From: Rhodanobacter sp. MP7CTX1
GTDB taxonomy: Bacteria; Pseudomonadota; Gammaproteobacteria; Xanthomonadales; Rhodanobacteraceae
DNA: 64,000 bases
Reading direction: 5' to 3'
Assembly (NCBI RefSeq): GCF_014205795.1
Contig: NZ_JACHCN010000002.1
Coordinates: 1 to 64,000, forward strand
Shown piece by piece: positions 25,740 to 35,239 of this stretch (positions are counted from its first letter, which is position 1; each line of letters starts with the position of its first letter). Below the pieces are notes generated by a model that was not told where the DNA came from, ran no database searches, and was given only the letters and a program-made list of their open reading frames with translations. The position numbers and the translations under genes were made by a program.

Positions 25740-26513
25740 TCAGGACCCGACCAGGTATTTCATCAGCGTCCATCCCCCGGCCTGCAGTGTGCTATAGGCG
25801 CCAGCAAGTCCACGCAGGCCCAGCCACAACGCGATAAACCCCGCGCAAATACTGATGGGAAAGCCCACGGCGAACAGATTCATGGACGGTGAGGCGCGGC
25901 TGGTTGCCGCAAAGCCGATGTTCACCAGCAGCAACGCCGTCATTGCGGGCAGCGCCACCCGAAGTGCGCCAGAGAACATATCGGCGCCTGAAGAAACCAC
26001 GGCGAACAGCGTCTTGTCGCTGACGCCATCCATCCCTGGCGGCAACGTACGGAAACTGTCGGCCAGTAGCGAGATGACCTTCAGATGGCCGTCCATCGCA
26101 AGGAAGAGCAAGGTCACCAGCACCAGATAGAACTGCCCAAGCACCGGCACGTTGGTACCGCTGGTGGGATTGACCATTTCGGCAAAGCCCAGACCCATGC
26201 TCTGTCCGATCAGCATGCCGCCATAGGAAACAGCCTGGAATACCAGCTGCAATACGAAACCGACGCTGCCGCCAATCAACACCTGTACGACCATGGTGGC
26301 GACGCCGGTTGCACTGAACAGGTCCATCTGCTGTGCCGGCGCCAACGGGGACAGCACAAAAGTAAGCAGTACAGCGATAGCGCCGCGAACGCGCATGGGA
26401 ATCACCTTGGCGCTGAACACTGGCGCCACCATGCAAAACCCGCCGACGCGCCCAAGCGCCCACAGCATGCCGCCCAGTGAGCTCATCAAGGCGGCCAGCT
26501 GCGTGCTGGTCAT
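25740..26513 (-). CDS. fliR: Flagellar export gate protein FliR
   Basis: 257 residues with about six hydrophobic segments. The N-terminal MVAPVFSAKVIPMRVRGAIA and the middle QSMGLGFAEMVNPTSGTNVP are typical of FliR. It completes the FliPQR export gate. Its ATG overlaps the fliQ stop as ATGA, which fixes the start. Confidence 0.96.
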   Translation of the reverse strand: MTSTQLAALMSSLGGMLWALGRVGGFCMVAPVFSAKVIPMRVRGAIAVLLTFVLSPLAPAQQMDLFSATGVATMVVQVLIGGSVGFVLQLVFQAVSYGGMLIGQSMGLGFAEMVNPTSGTNVPVLGQFYLVLVTLLFLAMDGHLKVISLLADSFRTLPPGMDGVSDKTLFAVVSSGADMFSGALRVALPAMTALLLVNIGFAATSRASPSMNLFAVGFPISICAGFIALWLGLRGLAGAYSTLQAGGWTLMKYLVGS

Positions 26514-26779
26514 TTGATCGCCGCGGGCAAGCCGACAATAATGTCGTGGGTAAACTGCACCAGCGTGCGCAACATCCACGGTCCAACCAGCAGACCCACG
26601 ATCGCCATCGCCAGCAATTTTGGAATGAAGCTGAGCGTCATTTCATGGATCTGCGTAGCCGCCTGGATGATGCCGACCAGCAGACCCACGGCCAGCGCAG
26701 TCAGCAGCATCGGTGCAGCCACCATCATTGCCACGAACAGGGCGTGCTGACCGAAGTTGATCACCCATTCCGGCGTCAT
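26510..26779 (-). CDS. fliQ: Flagellar export gate protein FliQ
   Basis: 89 residues, two membrane helices (MMVAAPMLLTALAVGLLVGI and LLAMAIVGLLVGPWML) joined by QAATQIHEMTLSFIPK, the diagnostic FliQ loop. AGGGG stands 8 nt before the ATG, inside a 51-codon ORF whose stop overlaps this start. Normally fliQ follows fliP directly, so the intervening ORF is unusual. Confidence 0.97.
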   Translation of the reverse strand: MTPEWVINFGQHALFVAMMVAAPMLLTALAVGLLVGIIQAATQIHEMTLSFIPKLLAMAIVGLLVGPWMLRTLVQFTHDIIVGLPAAIK

Positions 26780-26931
26780 GGATAGCGCCCCTGCAACTCG
26801 TTGGGGTCAGCAACGCCTTCAGCAAATGCCCCAACCGTGCCAACGCCGGCGTTCTCAAGAAACGAGACTGGCGCGAGCCAGAGTTCAGACAGCGGCGATG
26901 CCGACGACACGGAGTCGTTATAGACACTCAT
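26776..26931 (-). CDS. 51-residue protein of unknown function between fliP and fliQ
   Basis: The ORF starts [18 protein letters not shown] and ends [11 protein letters not shown]. Its ATG overlaps the fliP stop as ATGA and its stop overlaps the fliQ ATG as ATGA, the same junction style as real genes in this operon (fliQ-fliR, fliN-fliO). GGGAG stands 9 nt before its ATG. It has no clear membrane helix or cysteine; it is acidic and rich in Ser, Val, Ala and Gly. I do not recognise a family. It could be a genuine small export-gate accessory or a coupling ORF that bridges ribosomes from fliP to fliQ. Confidence 0.6.
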   Translation of the reverse strand: MSVYNDSVSSASPLSELWLAPVSFLENAGVGTVGAFAEGVADPNELQGRYP

Positions 26932-27731
26932 GTGTAGAAGCTCCCGGCCAACGTGCCGATCAACAACGACCAGCCGTCCACCAGCACGAACAGCATGATC
27001 TTGAACGGCAACGAGATGAGCGCCGGCGAAACCATCGCCATGCCCATCGACATGAGCACACTTGCCACCAGCAGATCGATCACCAGGAACGGTATGAACA
27101 AAAGGAATCCCATCTGGAACGAGGTCTTCAACTCGCTGGTAACGAAGGCGGGCATCGCAACACGAAACGGCACGGCCTCCTTGCTGGTATACGGCTGCTC
27201 CTTGGCCAGATGGGTGAAGAGCTGAAGGTCGGCGTCACGCGTCTGATCCAGCATGAAATGCTTGAAGGGCGCTGCCGCTGCGGGCACCGCGTCCTCTGCG
27301 CTCATCTGGTGATCCATATAGGGTTTCACGCCATCCACGTAAGCGCGGTTGATCACCGGTGACATCACGAACATGGTGAGGAACAACGCCAACCCCAACA
27401 GCACCTGGTTGGGTGGCGTGGATTGCGTCGCCAGGGCCTGCCGCAGAAAACTCAGCACGATGATGATGCGAGTGAACGACGTCATCATCAGCAGCACGGC
27501 CGGCAACAGCGTCAGCACTGTCATCAGTGCCAGCACCTGCAGCGACATGCTCCAGTTCTGCGCGCCGCCGACATTCTGCACGGTCAGCAGTGGAATCCCG
27601 GCGGGCTGGATCTGCGCGATCGGCGCAATCGGCGTGATCGCTGCCGTCGACACGGGAGGCGCGGCCAGCACGCCCAGCGGCAGCAGCAACAACAGCAGCA
27701 CGCTCAGGACCAACAACATACGACGATTCAT
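26928..27731 (-). CDS. fliP: Flagellar export gate protein FliP
   Basis: 267 residues. A cleavable-type signal peptide ([21 protein letters not shown]) is followed by the FliP body with [38 protein letters not shown] and the closing helices [20 protein letters not shown]. It forms the core of the FliPQR gate. It overlaps fliO by TGATG and the following small ORF by ATGA. Confidence 0.97.
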   Translation of the reverse strand: MNRRMLLVLSVLLLLLLPLGVLAAPPVSTAAITPIAPIAQIQPAGIPLLTVQNVGGAQNWSMSLQVLALMTVLTLLPAVLLMMTSFTRIIIVLSFLRQALATQSTPPNQVLLGLALFLTMFVMSPVINRAYVDGVKPYMDHQMSAEDAVPAAAAPFKHFMLDQTRDADLQLFTHLAKEQPYTSKEAVPFRVAMPAFVTSELKTSFQMGFLLFIPFLVIDLLVASVLMSMGMAMVSPALISLPFKIMLFVLVDGWSLLIGTLAGSFYT

Positions 27732-28111
27732 CAGCGACGCCTCCAGCGGCCAAGCAGCTCGCTAAAACTGGGTGGCGGGGCAGCTTCGACCGCGGCTACC
27801 GGTTCCACGCATTCATAGACATGCAAGGTGCGCACGCCACCGGCACCGACACCCACCAGCACGCGCTGACCCTCGACTTCCAGCAGCAGCACGCGTTCGC
27901 GCGAGCCCACCGGCAGCGTCTCGAGGCAACGCAGGCGTCGTCCGCCAACGAACTGGCGACCCTGCAGCCGGCGACCGAGCCAACCGGCTGCGAAAATCAG
28001 CAGGACGATCCCAGCCAGGCTCAGCAAGACACGCAGCAGTTCACCGGCGACATTGATATCGGGCAATGTCGGCTGGGCGATCGGCGCCAGGATGGCAAGC
28101 ACCGCGCTCAT
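27731..28111 (-). CDS. fliO: Flagellar export gate assembly protein FliO
   Basis: 126 residues. One membrane helix ([21 protein letters not shown]) and a cytoplasmic beta-rich part ([29 protein letters not shown]) characteristic of FliO, which helps FliP assemble. Weakly conserved family, but the position between fliN and fliP is decisive. Overlaps fliN by ATGA. Confidence 0.92.
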   Translation of the reverse strand: MSAVLAILAPIAQPTLPDINVAGELLRVLLSLAGIVLLIFAAGWLGRRLQGRQFVGGRRLRCLETLPVGSRERVLLLEVEGQRVLVGVGAGGVRTLHVYECVEPVAAVEAAPPPSFSELLGRWRRR

Positions 28112-28473
28112 CGCAACTTGCGCACGCGCTCGGACGGACTGAGTACGTCAGTCAGGCGAATACCAAATTTCTCGTTGATGACGACTACTTCGCCGTGCGC
28201 CACCAACGTGCCATTGACGAACACGTCCAGCGGCTCGCCCGCGGCACGATCGAGCTCCACCACCGAGCCCTGGTTCAGTTGCAGCAGATTGCGAATGCTG
28301 ATGCGGGTGCGACCGACTTCCATGGCAAGCGTTACAGGAACGTCGAGGATCATGTCCAGGCTGACGTCGGGACCATCGGCAGGAGCCCCACTCAACGCGT
28401 CGAACTCGACGCGCCCTTCGCCGAGGGCGGAGGCTCCGTTGGTGTGAAGCACGCTTTCGGTGCTCTGGCTCAT
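28108..28473 (-). CDS. fliN: Flagellar switch protein FliN
   Basis: 121 residues. A short acidic N-terminus precedes the SpoA/SPOA domain (DVPVTLAMEVGRTRISIRNL ... GEVVVINEKFGIRLTDVLSP). Forms the lower C-ring with FliM and binds FliH during export. Coupled to fliM by ATGA. Confidence 0.97.
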   Translation of the reverse strand: MSQSTESVLHTNGASALGEGRVEFDALSGAPADGPDVSLDMILDVPVTLAMEVGRTRISIRNLLQLNQGSVVELDRAAGEPLDVFVNGTLVAHGEVVVINEKFGIRLTDVLSPSERVRKLR

Positions 28474-29483
28474 AGGACTTTCTCTTCGGAATAATCGAGT
28501 AATGACGGCCGCTCGCGACGCCCGACCTGGGATTTGAAACGCACGGCATAGCGCCCGTTGGATTGACCGTAACGGCCACGAAATATCGGTATATCTTCAG
28601 CAAACACGGTGGTCAGTTCCGGCAGCGTGAGCGGAATGACGTCACCGACCCGCAGCCACAGAAATTCGCCGATACTCATCTGGGACTCCAGTAGCAGCGC
28701 GCTCAGATCCACTTCCGCGTCCATGACTTCTTCGTGCAAATTGTTGATCCAGCGATCGTCGCGTTCCACGCGATCGCTTTGCACGCCCGCGTCGAGCACG
28801 GTGCGGATCGGCTCCACCATGGAATACGGCACGGTGAGATGGATTTCACCGCCACCGCCATCGAGCTCGACGTGGAAGCGCGACACCACCACCGTCTCGG
28901 TGGGGCTGACGATATTCGCGAACTGCGGATTGATTTCCGAATTGAGAAATTCGAACTGCACGGGCATCACGGGCGCCCATGCCTCCACCATCGAGGCAAA
29001 CAGCTCGGCCAACAGAATCTGGATGACACGATTCTCGGTTGGCGTGAAATCGCGACCTTCGATGCGCGCATGGTAACGACCGTCGCCACCAAAGAAATTG
29101 TCGATCACGGTGAAGACCAGTCGCGGCTCCATCACCGCGAGCGCCGTACCGCGCAGCGGCTTGACCTTGATCAGGTTGAGATTGCTCGGTACCGCGAGAC
29201 CATGCACGTACTCGTTGAACTTGAGCATGCGCACGCCGAGCACCGACACTTCACAGGTCTTGCGCAACACACCGAACAGTGCGGTGCGGAAGAAGCGCGC
29301 GAAACGCTCGTTGATCATCTCCAGCGTCGGCAACCGGCCGCGCACGATGCGATCCTGCTGGGTGAAATCGAAATCAATGACCGTGCCCGGCTCGGGTGGA
29401 ACATCGCTTTCGGTTTCCACCTGGCCATCGTCGACGCCGTTGAGCAGCGCATCGATCTCTTCCTGTGAAAGTAGGTCGCTCAT
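28470..29483 (-). CDS. fliM: Flagellar motor switch protein FliM
   Basis: 337 residues. The N-terminal LSQEEIDALLNGV is the CheY-P binding peptide. A CheC-like middle domain and a C-terminal SpoA domain follow. Target of the canonical CheY at 18804-19211. Sits 13 nt after fliL in the same transcript. Confidence 0.97.
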   Translation of the reverse strand: MSDLLSQEEIDALLNGVDDGQVETESDVPPEPGTVIDFDFTQQDRIVRGRLPTLEMINERFARFFRTALFGVLRKTCEVSVLGVRMLKFNEYVHGLAVPSNLNLIKVKPLRGTALAVMEPRLVFTVIDNFFGGDGRYHARIEGRDFTPTENRVIQILLAELFASMVEAWAPVMPVQFEFLNSEINPQFANIVSPTETVVVSRFHVELDGGGGEIHLTVPYSMVEPIRTVLDAGVQSDRVERDDRWINNLHEEVMDAEVDLSALLLESQMSIGEFLWLRVGDVIPLTLPELTTVFAEDIPIFRGRYGQSNGRYAVRFKSQVGRRERPSLLDYSEEKVL

Positions 29484-29496
29484 CGCTATCGATCTC

Positions 29497-30012
29497 TTAC
29501 TGCATCACGAAGCTGGTGAAGTACAGCGCGTCCACGCCGGGTTTGCCGATCTTGTCGGCGACAATCTTGCGCACTGCCGTCAGTGCCTGTGCCTGCAGTT
29601 TCTGCTTACCGGCGGTATTGCTGAGCTCAGCAAAGGTCTGGCTACTGAAAAGGATCACCAGTGCGTTGCGAATGACCGGATCGTTGTCCTTCATCGCCTG
29701 GATCGCAGCAGGATCGTGCGACATCACCGTGACCCCAACCTGCAGATAGCGCGTGGCGTCGTCGTCCTGAAAATTCACCACAAATACCGGATCAAGCGGC
29801 AAGTACACAGCGGCAGCAGCGCCTGCCGCTGCGGCAGGCGCACCCGCCGCCGACTTGGCCTGCGCGGAGCGCTGGCCAACGAACATGAAACCGCCAATCC
29901 CCAACGCGACCAGCACCACCACCACTCCCGCAATCAACATCATGCGTTTGCCGCCACTTTTCTTGACGACTGCGACCGGCGCCTGGACCTCAACACTTTC
30001 AGCGTTAGCCAT
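29497..30012 (-). CDS. fliL: Flagellar basal-body-associated protein FliL
   Basis: 171 residues. A cytoplasmic stub with KKSGGK, one membrane helix (LIAGVVVVLVALGIGGFMFV), an Ala-rich linker and a periplasmic stomatin-like domain. It supports stator function. The ATG is used; a TTG two codons upstream is possible. It opens the fliLMNOPQR-flhBAF-fleN-fliA run under a sigma-54 site 72 nt upstream. Confidence 0.93.
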   Translation of the reverse strand: MANAESVEVQAPVAVVKKSGGKRMMLIAGVVVVLVALGIGGFMFVGQRSAQAKSAAGAPAAAAGAAAAVYLPLDPVFVVNFQDDDATRYLQVGVTVMSHDPAAIQAMKDNDPVIRNALVILFSSQTFAELSNTAGKQKLQAQALTAVRKIVADKIGKPGVDALYFTSFVMQ

Positions 30013-30083
30013 GAACAATCTCGTCCTCTCAACATGAATCTCTCGACGTCCGCTACCGCGGAACGCGCTTCCTGATGGTGTTT

Positions 30084-30099
30084 AGCAAGCGTCATGCCA
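30084..30099 (-). promoter_or_regulatory. Sigma-54 promoter of the fliL operon
   Basis: Minus strand TGGCATG-ACGC-TTGCT, with invariant GG and GC ten bases apart. It ends about 72 nt before the fliL ATG. It would be activated by FleQ or another RpoN activator. Confidence 0.85.
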
Positions 30100-30250
30100 T
30101 CGGTGTAGATGGCGCTGCGATGCGCATTGGCCGGGGCTCGCGCCGAATCCGCAACGTTTTATTGACGCGCGACGACAAGCGGGCGCAAAGCTGGTGTGGT
30201 GATTCCGTCGGTGCTCGTGCGCGAGCCTCGTGGACAAATTTCGCCCACGC

Positions 30251-30273
30251 AAAAGACGGCCACGTGGGCCGTC
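30251..30273 (-). terminator. Rho-independent terminator after fliK
   Basis: On the minus strand GACGGCC-CACGT-GGCCGTC forms a perfect 7-bp GC stem followed by TTTT. It lies 23 nt past the fliK stop and before the fliL promoter, making fliK a separate unit. Confidence 0.85.
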
Positions 30274-30295
30274 GGGAATAACGTCGAACGACGAA

Positions 30296-31708
30296 TCAGG
30301 CGAAGGCGTCGACCAGGCCGATGGCCCTCGGTTGTGCCGATGTGCTGGCCGACCCATCGGCCGGTTCTTCATCGGCGACGGTCGAACCGGATGACGATGA
30401 CTGGCTTTGCGAACCAGTGAACTGATGCTGGCTGGCCTGCTGGCCAACTGTGGCCTGGCCCAGCGACAAGCCATGCCCGCCAAGCATCTGGTTGAGCTGA
30501 CTGAGGCTCTGCTGCACGGCCGCTACGGTTGCAGGATGTTGGGCCATGAACGCTACATCAACCTTGCCGTGTTCAATGCTTACCTTTACGTCGAGCGGAC
30601 CGAGCTCCTGCGGATTCAGGCGAATCTGCGCCTGCTTGATGTCCTGGTTGCCCAGCCATGCAACCTGCTGGCCCAACTGCTGCGAAAACGTCGGCGAATT
30701 GACTGGCGCATTGATGCTCAACGAATGCGGGGAAAGAATGCCAATCGGCGCCGTGGCGAACATTGGTGCACTGAGCGAGCCGTTCATTGCCGCAAGATCG
30801 CCGCCGCTTTGTGACTGGCTATCCGTTTCGGTGCTGGCGGCAACGACGGACAACGTGGCATGGCCTGCGCCAGGGAGCGCTCCGCTGGAAGCCTGCGCCG
30901 CATCGCCCGCAATCTGTCCCAGCAAGCTGCCAGCACCGGTGCCGCCATCGACGCCCGCACTGGCGGGATCGGTGTCGGCGGCGTCTGAGGCATCGGTGTC
31001 GTTCGTTGCGGAAATCGCACCGCCCGACTTGCCCGCGATCTGCGCTAGCGGCGTATTGCTCGCGGCCATGGTTGCTGGAACCACGCCTGACGTTGCGGCA
31101 CCGCCGTCACTCTGCTCGGCAGCCCGACCCACGAGCGCGGGCACGGGAATGACGGTGCCGGCATTCGGCATCACACTTGGTTGCGGCTGCACGGGCGCAT
31201 TTCCGTTGTCGCCCTGAAGTGGCGTCTTGCCCTTGGTGACTATTCCGTTGGGGGCTCCCGCTGCCGCTTCGTCGGCATTGCCCGAGGACTGGTCGATTAG
31301 ACCCAGCACCGTCGTAGCCAGCGATGCCGTTGCCGTGTCGTCGGCGCTGGACGGGGCAGAGTTGTCGGTCGCGCTCGGCGTATTGACGTCTGAAACCGTC
31401 GATGTGTTGGCAGTGCTCGCGACCGCGTTTGCAGCGGAGGTCGCGGCAACAGCTGTGGTGGACGATGGACCCGAGTTTTTGCTGCTGGTTGTGTCGGAGC
31501 TGTCGTTGGCGCCGCTTTTTGCCGACGTGCGGGGCGCGGCTGGCGATGCACCTGACTGCCGCCGCCGCTCATCCTGCAGACGCGTATTGAACGCGCTGTC
31601 CGGGTTGCGCAGTCTCGCCTGATCAGTCGACGGAGACGGCGCGGCATGGCTATGAATGGCGGTCGTCGGACTGCCGGTAGTCAGGGCGGGTAGCGGACTG
31701 GCGCTCAT
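30296..31708 (-). CDS. fliK: Flagellar hook-length control protein FliK
   Basis: 470 residues. The first ~320 are Ser/Thr/Ala-rich and disordered, as expected for the ruler. The C-terminal domain (IRLNPQELGPLDVKVSIEHG ... LSQLNQMLGGHGLSL) is the FlhB-binding switch domain. It is flanked by its own sigma-54 promoter and terminator, so it is transcribed apart from fliJ. A second FliK-like protein is encoded at 10530-11672. Confidence 0.95.
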   Translation of the reverse strand: MSASPLPALTTGSPTTAIHSHAAPSPSTDQARLRNPDSAFNTRLQDERRRQSGASPAAPRTSAKSGANDSSDTTSSKNSGPSSTTAVAATSAANAVASTANTSTVSDVNTPSATDNSAPSSADDTATASLATTVLGLIDQSSGNADEAAAGAPNGIVTKGKTPLQGDNGNAPVQPQPSVMPNAGTVIPVPALVGRAAEQSDGGAATSGVVPATMAASNTPLAQIAGKSGGAISATNDTDASDAADTDPASAGVDGGTGAGSLLGQIAGDAAQASSGALPGAGHATLSVVAASTETDSQSQSGGDLAAMNGSLSAPMFATAPIGILSPHSLSINAPVNSPTFSQQLGQQVAWLGNQDIKQAQIRLNPQELGPLDVKVSIEHGKVDVAFMAQHPATVAAVQQSLSQLNQMLGGHGLSLGQATVGQQASQHQFTGSQSQSSSSGSTVADEEPADGSASTSAQPRAIGLVDAFA

Positions 31709-31746
31709 GCTGTGGCACTCGTGCGAAACGGATTCTCACTGGCTGC

Positions 31747-31762
31747 AGCAAAAACCGGGCCA
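31747..31762 (-). promoter_or_regulatory. Sigma-54 promoter of fliK
   Basis: Minus strand TGGCCCG-GTTT-TTGCT. GG and GC are correctly spaced and the -12 TTGCT is perfect. It falls in the 69-nt fliJ-fliK gap, 39 nt before the fliK ATG. Confidence 0.8.
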
Positions 31763-31777
31763 GCCTTTGAACGCGAA

Positions 31778-32212
31778 TCAGAAGAAGCCGGCTGCGCGAC
31801 GCCGGTTCTGCGTGTGCTCATCCATTTCGGCCTGCTCCTGCCGCTGCTCGCTCTGCTGCTCCTGCGTGCGAAAGCGCTCAACCACGCTGTCTAGCGCACG
31901 TTCACGGGCATGCGTCTGCAACCATTGCACGCGTGCCGTCTCCGTCACGCGCCGCTGGCGCTCCACTTCGCGTTTCTGCTGGGTGATGGCCTGATCGATG
32001 CGATCGACGAATTGTTGACGGTTGAGTAGCGCACTCACCGTCAGACCACCGGCGCTCAGGCTGTATTCCCTACGATAACGTTCCAGATCGTCGAGCTGCT
32101 GTTGCACGTAGGCCGTGCGCCGCTGCTGTCCGGCCAGCCGCTGCAGTGCGTCCTGCTCGCGGCGCTGCGCCTGTTCGACTGCCGGCTGCAATCTCGTCGA
32201 GCGCGCCGTCAT
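31778..32212 (-). CDS. fliJ: Flagellar export protein FliJ
   Basis: 144 residues, almost entirely a charged coiled coil (Gln/Arg/Glu-rich), as in FliJ, the stalk-like escort that binds FliI and FlhA. The start overlaps the fliI stop as ATGA. The last gene of the fliE-to-fliJ run. Confidence 0.92.
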   Translation of the reverse strand: MTARSTRLQPAVEQAQRREQDALQRLAGQQRRTAYVQQQLDDLERYRREYSLSAGGLTVSALLNRQQFVDRIDQAITQQKREVERQRRVTETARVQWLQTHARERALDSVVERFRTQEQQSEQRQEQAEMDEHTQNRRRAAGFF

Positions 32213-33591
32213 GCGTTCACCTCGGCCGCGAGTGCACCCAGTCGATCCTGCGCCTCGCGCAACGTCACCGGTTCGTCGACTTCCTGCTGCAGAAATTTCA
32301 GTATCCGCGGCCACATCGCGATGGCCTGGTCCACCTGTGGATCGGCACCCTTCTGATAAGCGCCCACGGCAATCAGGTCGCGCTGCTGACGATAAGCCGA
32401 ATACACTTTGCGGAAGCGCTGTGCGGCCTGCATCTGCTCTTTGCTGACCACCGCCGGCATCACGCGGCTGATCGAGGCTTCGATATCGATCGAAGGGTAG
32501 TGCCCTGCCTCGGCCAAGTCGCGCGATAGCACAATGTGCCCGTCGAGAATGGCGCGCGCGGCATCGGCAATGGGATCGTGCCGGTGGTCGTCGCCCTCGG
32601 TGAGTACGGTGTAAAACGCGGTGATCGAGCCGCGGCCATCGGCACCGTTGCCGGCGCGCTCGACCAGGGCCGGCATCAAGGCGAACACCGACGGCGGATA
32701 GCCCTTGGTCGCTGGCGGTTCGCCGATCGCCAGGGCAATCTCACGTTGCGCCTGGGCATAACGCGTCAACGAGTCCATCAACAAAAGTACGCGCAAACCG
32801 CGATCGCGGAACCACTCGGCAATCGCCGTGGCGTACTGCGCACCGCGCAGTCGCTTAAGCGGCGGAGCATCGGCTGGAGCAGCGACGATGACGGCACGCG
32901 CGCGACCCTCCACACCCAGCGTCTGCTCGACGAATTCCTTGACTTCGCGGCCGCGCTCGCCGATCAGGCCGACCACGACCACATCGGCATCGGTATAGCG
33001 CGTCATCATGCCGAGCAGGGTCGACTTGCCGACGCCCGAACCGGCGAACAGCCCCAGGCGCTGACCACGCCCAACCGTCAGCAACGCATTGATTGCACGC
33101 ACCCCGGTATCCAGCGGCGTATCGATCGGCTTGCGCGCCATCGGGTTGATCGGGTCGCGCTTGAGCGCGGCATGTTCATCGAGATCGAGCGGACCCAAGT
33201 CATCCAGCGGCACGCCATCGGCGCCAATCACCCGGCCCAGCAACCCTTCACCGACCGGCAGACCACCAAGACGCGCACACGGACGCACCCGCGCATTTGG
33301 AAGTACACCGTGCATTTCAGAGACTGGCATCAGCAGCAGGCGGTCATCGGCGAAACCGACGACCTCGGTTTCCAGCGCGACACCATCGGCGGTGTCGACC
33401 AGGCAGCGTGAGCCCATGGCCGCTTCACAGCCTTCGGCCTCCAGCGTCAGCCCAACCACCCGGCGTAACCGACCTTCCACGGTGAGCATCGGCACCGTGG
33501 TCGCGCGCTTCGCACGTTTCGCCAATTGCTGCTGCCAACGCAGCCTGCGCGCTTCCGGCGACGGATCGCTAGGCGCGGGTTCGACGCTCAC
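32209..33591 (-). CDS. fliI: Flagellar export ATPase FliI
   Basis: 460 residues. Walker A GSGVGKST is at 174-181; Walker B is in [20 protein letters not shown]1-ATPase beta-like architecture. Powers initial unfolding and chaperone release at the export gate, with FliH and FliJ. Overlaps fliH by ATGA. Confidence 0.97.
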   Translation of the reverse strand: MSVEPAPSDPSPEARRLRWQQQLAKRAKRATTVPMLTVEGRLRRVVGLTLEAEGCEAAMGSRCLVDTADGVALETEVVGFADDRLLLMPVSEMHGVLPNARVRPCARLGGLPVGEGLLGRVIGADGVPLDDLGPLDLDEHAALKRDPINPMARKPIDTPLDTGVRAINALLTVGRGQRLGLFAGSGVGKSTLLGMMTRYTDADVVVVGLIGERGREVKEFVEQTLGVEGRARAVIVAAPADAPPLKRLRGAQYATAIAEWFRDRGLRVLLLMDSLTRYAQAQREIALAIGEPPATKGYPPSVFALMPALVERAGNGADGRGSITAFYTVLTEGDDHRHDPIADAARAILDGHIVLSRDLAEAGHYPSIDIEASISRVMPAVVSKEQMQAAQRFRKVYSAYRQQRDLIAVGAYQKGADPQVDQAIAMWPRILKFLQQEVDEPVTLREAQDRLGALAAEVNA

Positions 33592-34229
33592 GCGACAACC
33601 TCGTCGTCGCCATCGTCTATATCGTTGCCGAGCACGGCGTCAATCACTGCCGCCAGACGCGTGTCGACCCGCGCGTCGAGCCGGGAACGCTCGCTTTCCA
33701 GTACACAGTCGCCGCGGCTGAGTTCAGGCTTCGCGCCGAGACGCCATAGCGGCTCGCTCGCACCGAGTTCACGCAACAAATTCAGGTCATCCGGATGCAC
33801 CCACACGCGTAGATCGCGCGTCGCCGAGGGCAGTGCTGCCGCGGCGGCGCGCACGGCCTGCTCGATCAGCGATGGATCGAGCTGCAATTCGCGCGCAACC
33901 ACTCGGCGTGCCATCACGCTGGCCAGTCGCGCCAGCTCTCGTTCGGTGATGTCATCGAGCGCTCCCAATGGACGGGCAGCGGCTGCACATAGCGCTTCGA
34001 AACGTGCCAGTTGCTGGTCCAGCTGATGTTTTGCGACCGCGCGCCCTTCGGCCAGGCCAGCAGCAAAGCCCTCGTCACGCGCGTGTCGCTCGATTTCTTC
34101 GAGCTCAAATATCGTCGGCCCGGGCGGCGGTGCCGGCTCGGCCACGACTTGCACGGCGGTATGGCCGACTTGCGGCGGATCCCAACGCTCGAAAGCAAAG
34201 GTTTTGTCGCGACTGAGCACGCTGGACAT
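33588..34229 (-). CDS. fliH: Flagellar export regulator FliH
   Basis: 213 residues. An N-terminal FliN-contact region, a helical middle with Ala/Gly/Glu pattern, and a C-terminal V-ATPase-E-like domain. It holds FliI and docks it on the C-ring. Sequence conservation is weak but the place between fliG and fliI is conserved. Overlaps fliG by TGATG. Confidence 0.92.
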   Translation of the reverse strand: MSSVLSRDKTFAFERWDPPQVGHTAVQVVAEPAPPPGPTIFELEEIERHARDEGFAAGLAEGRAVAKHQLDQQLARFEALCAAAARPLGALDDITERELARLASVMARRVVARELQLDPSLIEQAVRAAAAALPSATRDLRVWVHPDDLNLLRELGASEPLWRLGAKPELSRGDCVLESERSRLDARVDTRLAAVIDAVLGNDIDDGDDEVVA

Positions 34230-35239
34230 CAGACGAACTCATCGCCGTCGGCGGACAGACTTATCTGCCCGGCGTCGGCCAGTTTGCGTGCAATGGTGAG
34301 CACTTCCTTTTGCGCCGCGTCGACTTCGCTCAGCTTGACCGGGCCCTTTACCTCAAGGTCGTCACGCAGCATGTCGGCAGCGCGTTGGGACATGTTCGCG
34401 AAAATCTTGTCGCGCACCGCCGGCTCAGCGCCCTTCAGTGCCGTGATCAGGCGTGCCGACGGTACTTCGCGCAGCAAGGTCTGCATGCTGCGGTCGTCCA
34501 GATCGGCCAGGTCTTCGAACACGAACATCAATTCTTCTATGCGGCCACCGAGGCCCGCGTCCTGGCCGCGGATGGCCGACATCAGCTCCGCTTCGCGATT
34601 CGATTCCATCGCGTTGAGAATGTCGGCTGCGGCCTTGAGTCCACCGACGCTGGCGGACTTCAACTTGGTGGAGGTGCCGGAAAACTGGCGCTCCATGATT
34701 TCATCCAGCTCGTTGAGTGCGTGCGGTTGCACGCCATCGAGATTGGCGATGCGCATCACCGCGTCACTGCGCACGCGTGCAGGCAGATAACCGATCACTT
34801 CGGCAGCCTGGTCCGGCTCCAGATGCGCGAGCACCAGGGCGATGATCTGCGGATGCTCCATGCCGACCATCTCCGCGATGGCGCGGCTCTCCATCCACTT
34901 GAGCGATTCCAGCCCCTTGGTCGAGCGGCCCAGCAGGATGCGATCGATCAGACTGCCGGCCTTGGTTTCACCCAGCGCGCTGACCAGCATCTTGCGGATG
35001 TATTCCTCGGTACCTACGCCCAGCGAAGTTTGTCGACCCATGTCGTCGTTGAGATGGTTGAGGACTTGCTCCACCTGCTCACGCGACACGTTGGTCAGCG
35101 TTGCCATGGCCGTACCGACGGCTTGCACATCGCGCGCGCTGAGATGCTTGAGCACCTCGGCGGCGTCCTGTTCGCCCAACGTCAGCAGTAGGATCGCAGC
35201 GCGTCGTGCACCACTTATATCCTTTGCATCAACCGCCAT
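34229..35239 (-). CDS. fliG: Flagellar motor switch protein FliG
   Basis: 336 residues with N, middle (EHPQIIALVLAHLEPDQAAEVI) and C domains. The C-terminal torque helix carries charged residues (DDRSMQTLLREVPSARLITAL). Binds MotC and FliM. Its start overlaps the end of fliF by 11 nt. Confidence 0.97.
   Translation of the reverse strand: MAVDAKDISGARRAAILLLTLGEQDAAEVLKHLSARDVQAVGTAMATLTNVSREQVEQVLNHLNDDMGRQTSLGVGTEEYIRKMLVSALGETKAGSLIDRILLGRSTKGLESLKWMESRAIAEMVGMEHPQIIALVLAHLEPDQAAEVIGYLPARVRSDAVMRIANLDGVQPHALNELDEIMERQFSGTSTKLKSASVGGLKAAADILNAMESNREAELMSAIRGQDAGLGGRIEELMFVFEDLADLDDRSMQTLLREVPSARLITALKGAEPAVRDKIFANMSQRAADMLRDDLEVKGPVKLSEVDAAQKEVLTIARKLADAGQISLSADGDEFV

Noticed and set aside
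26828..26842. GG-N10-GC sigma-54-like string between fliP and fliQ
   Set aside because: The -12 reads GGGC, not TTGC, and it falls inside a coupled ORF in the middle of an operon.
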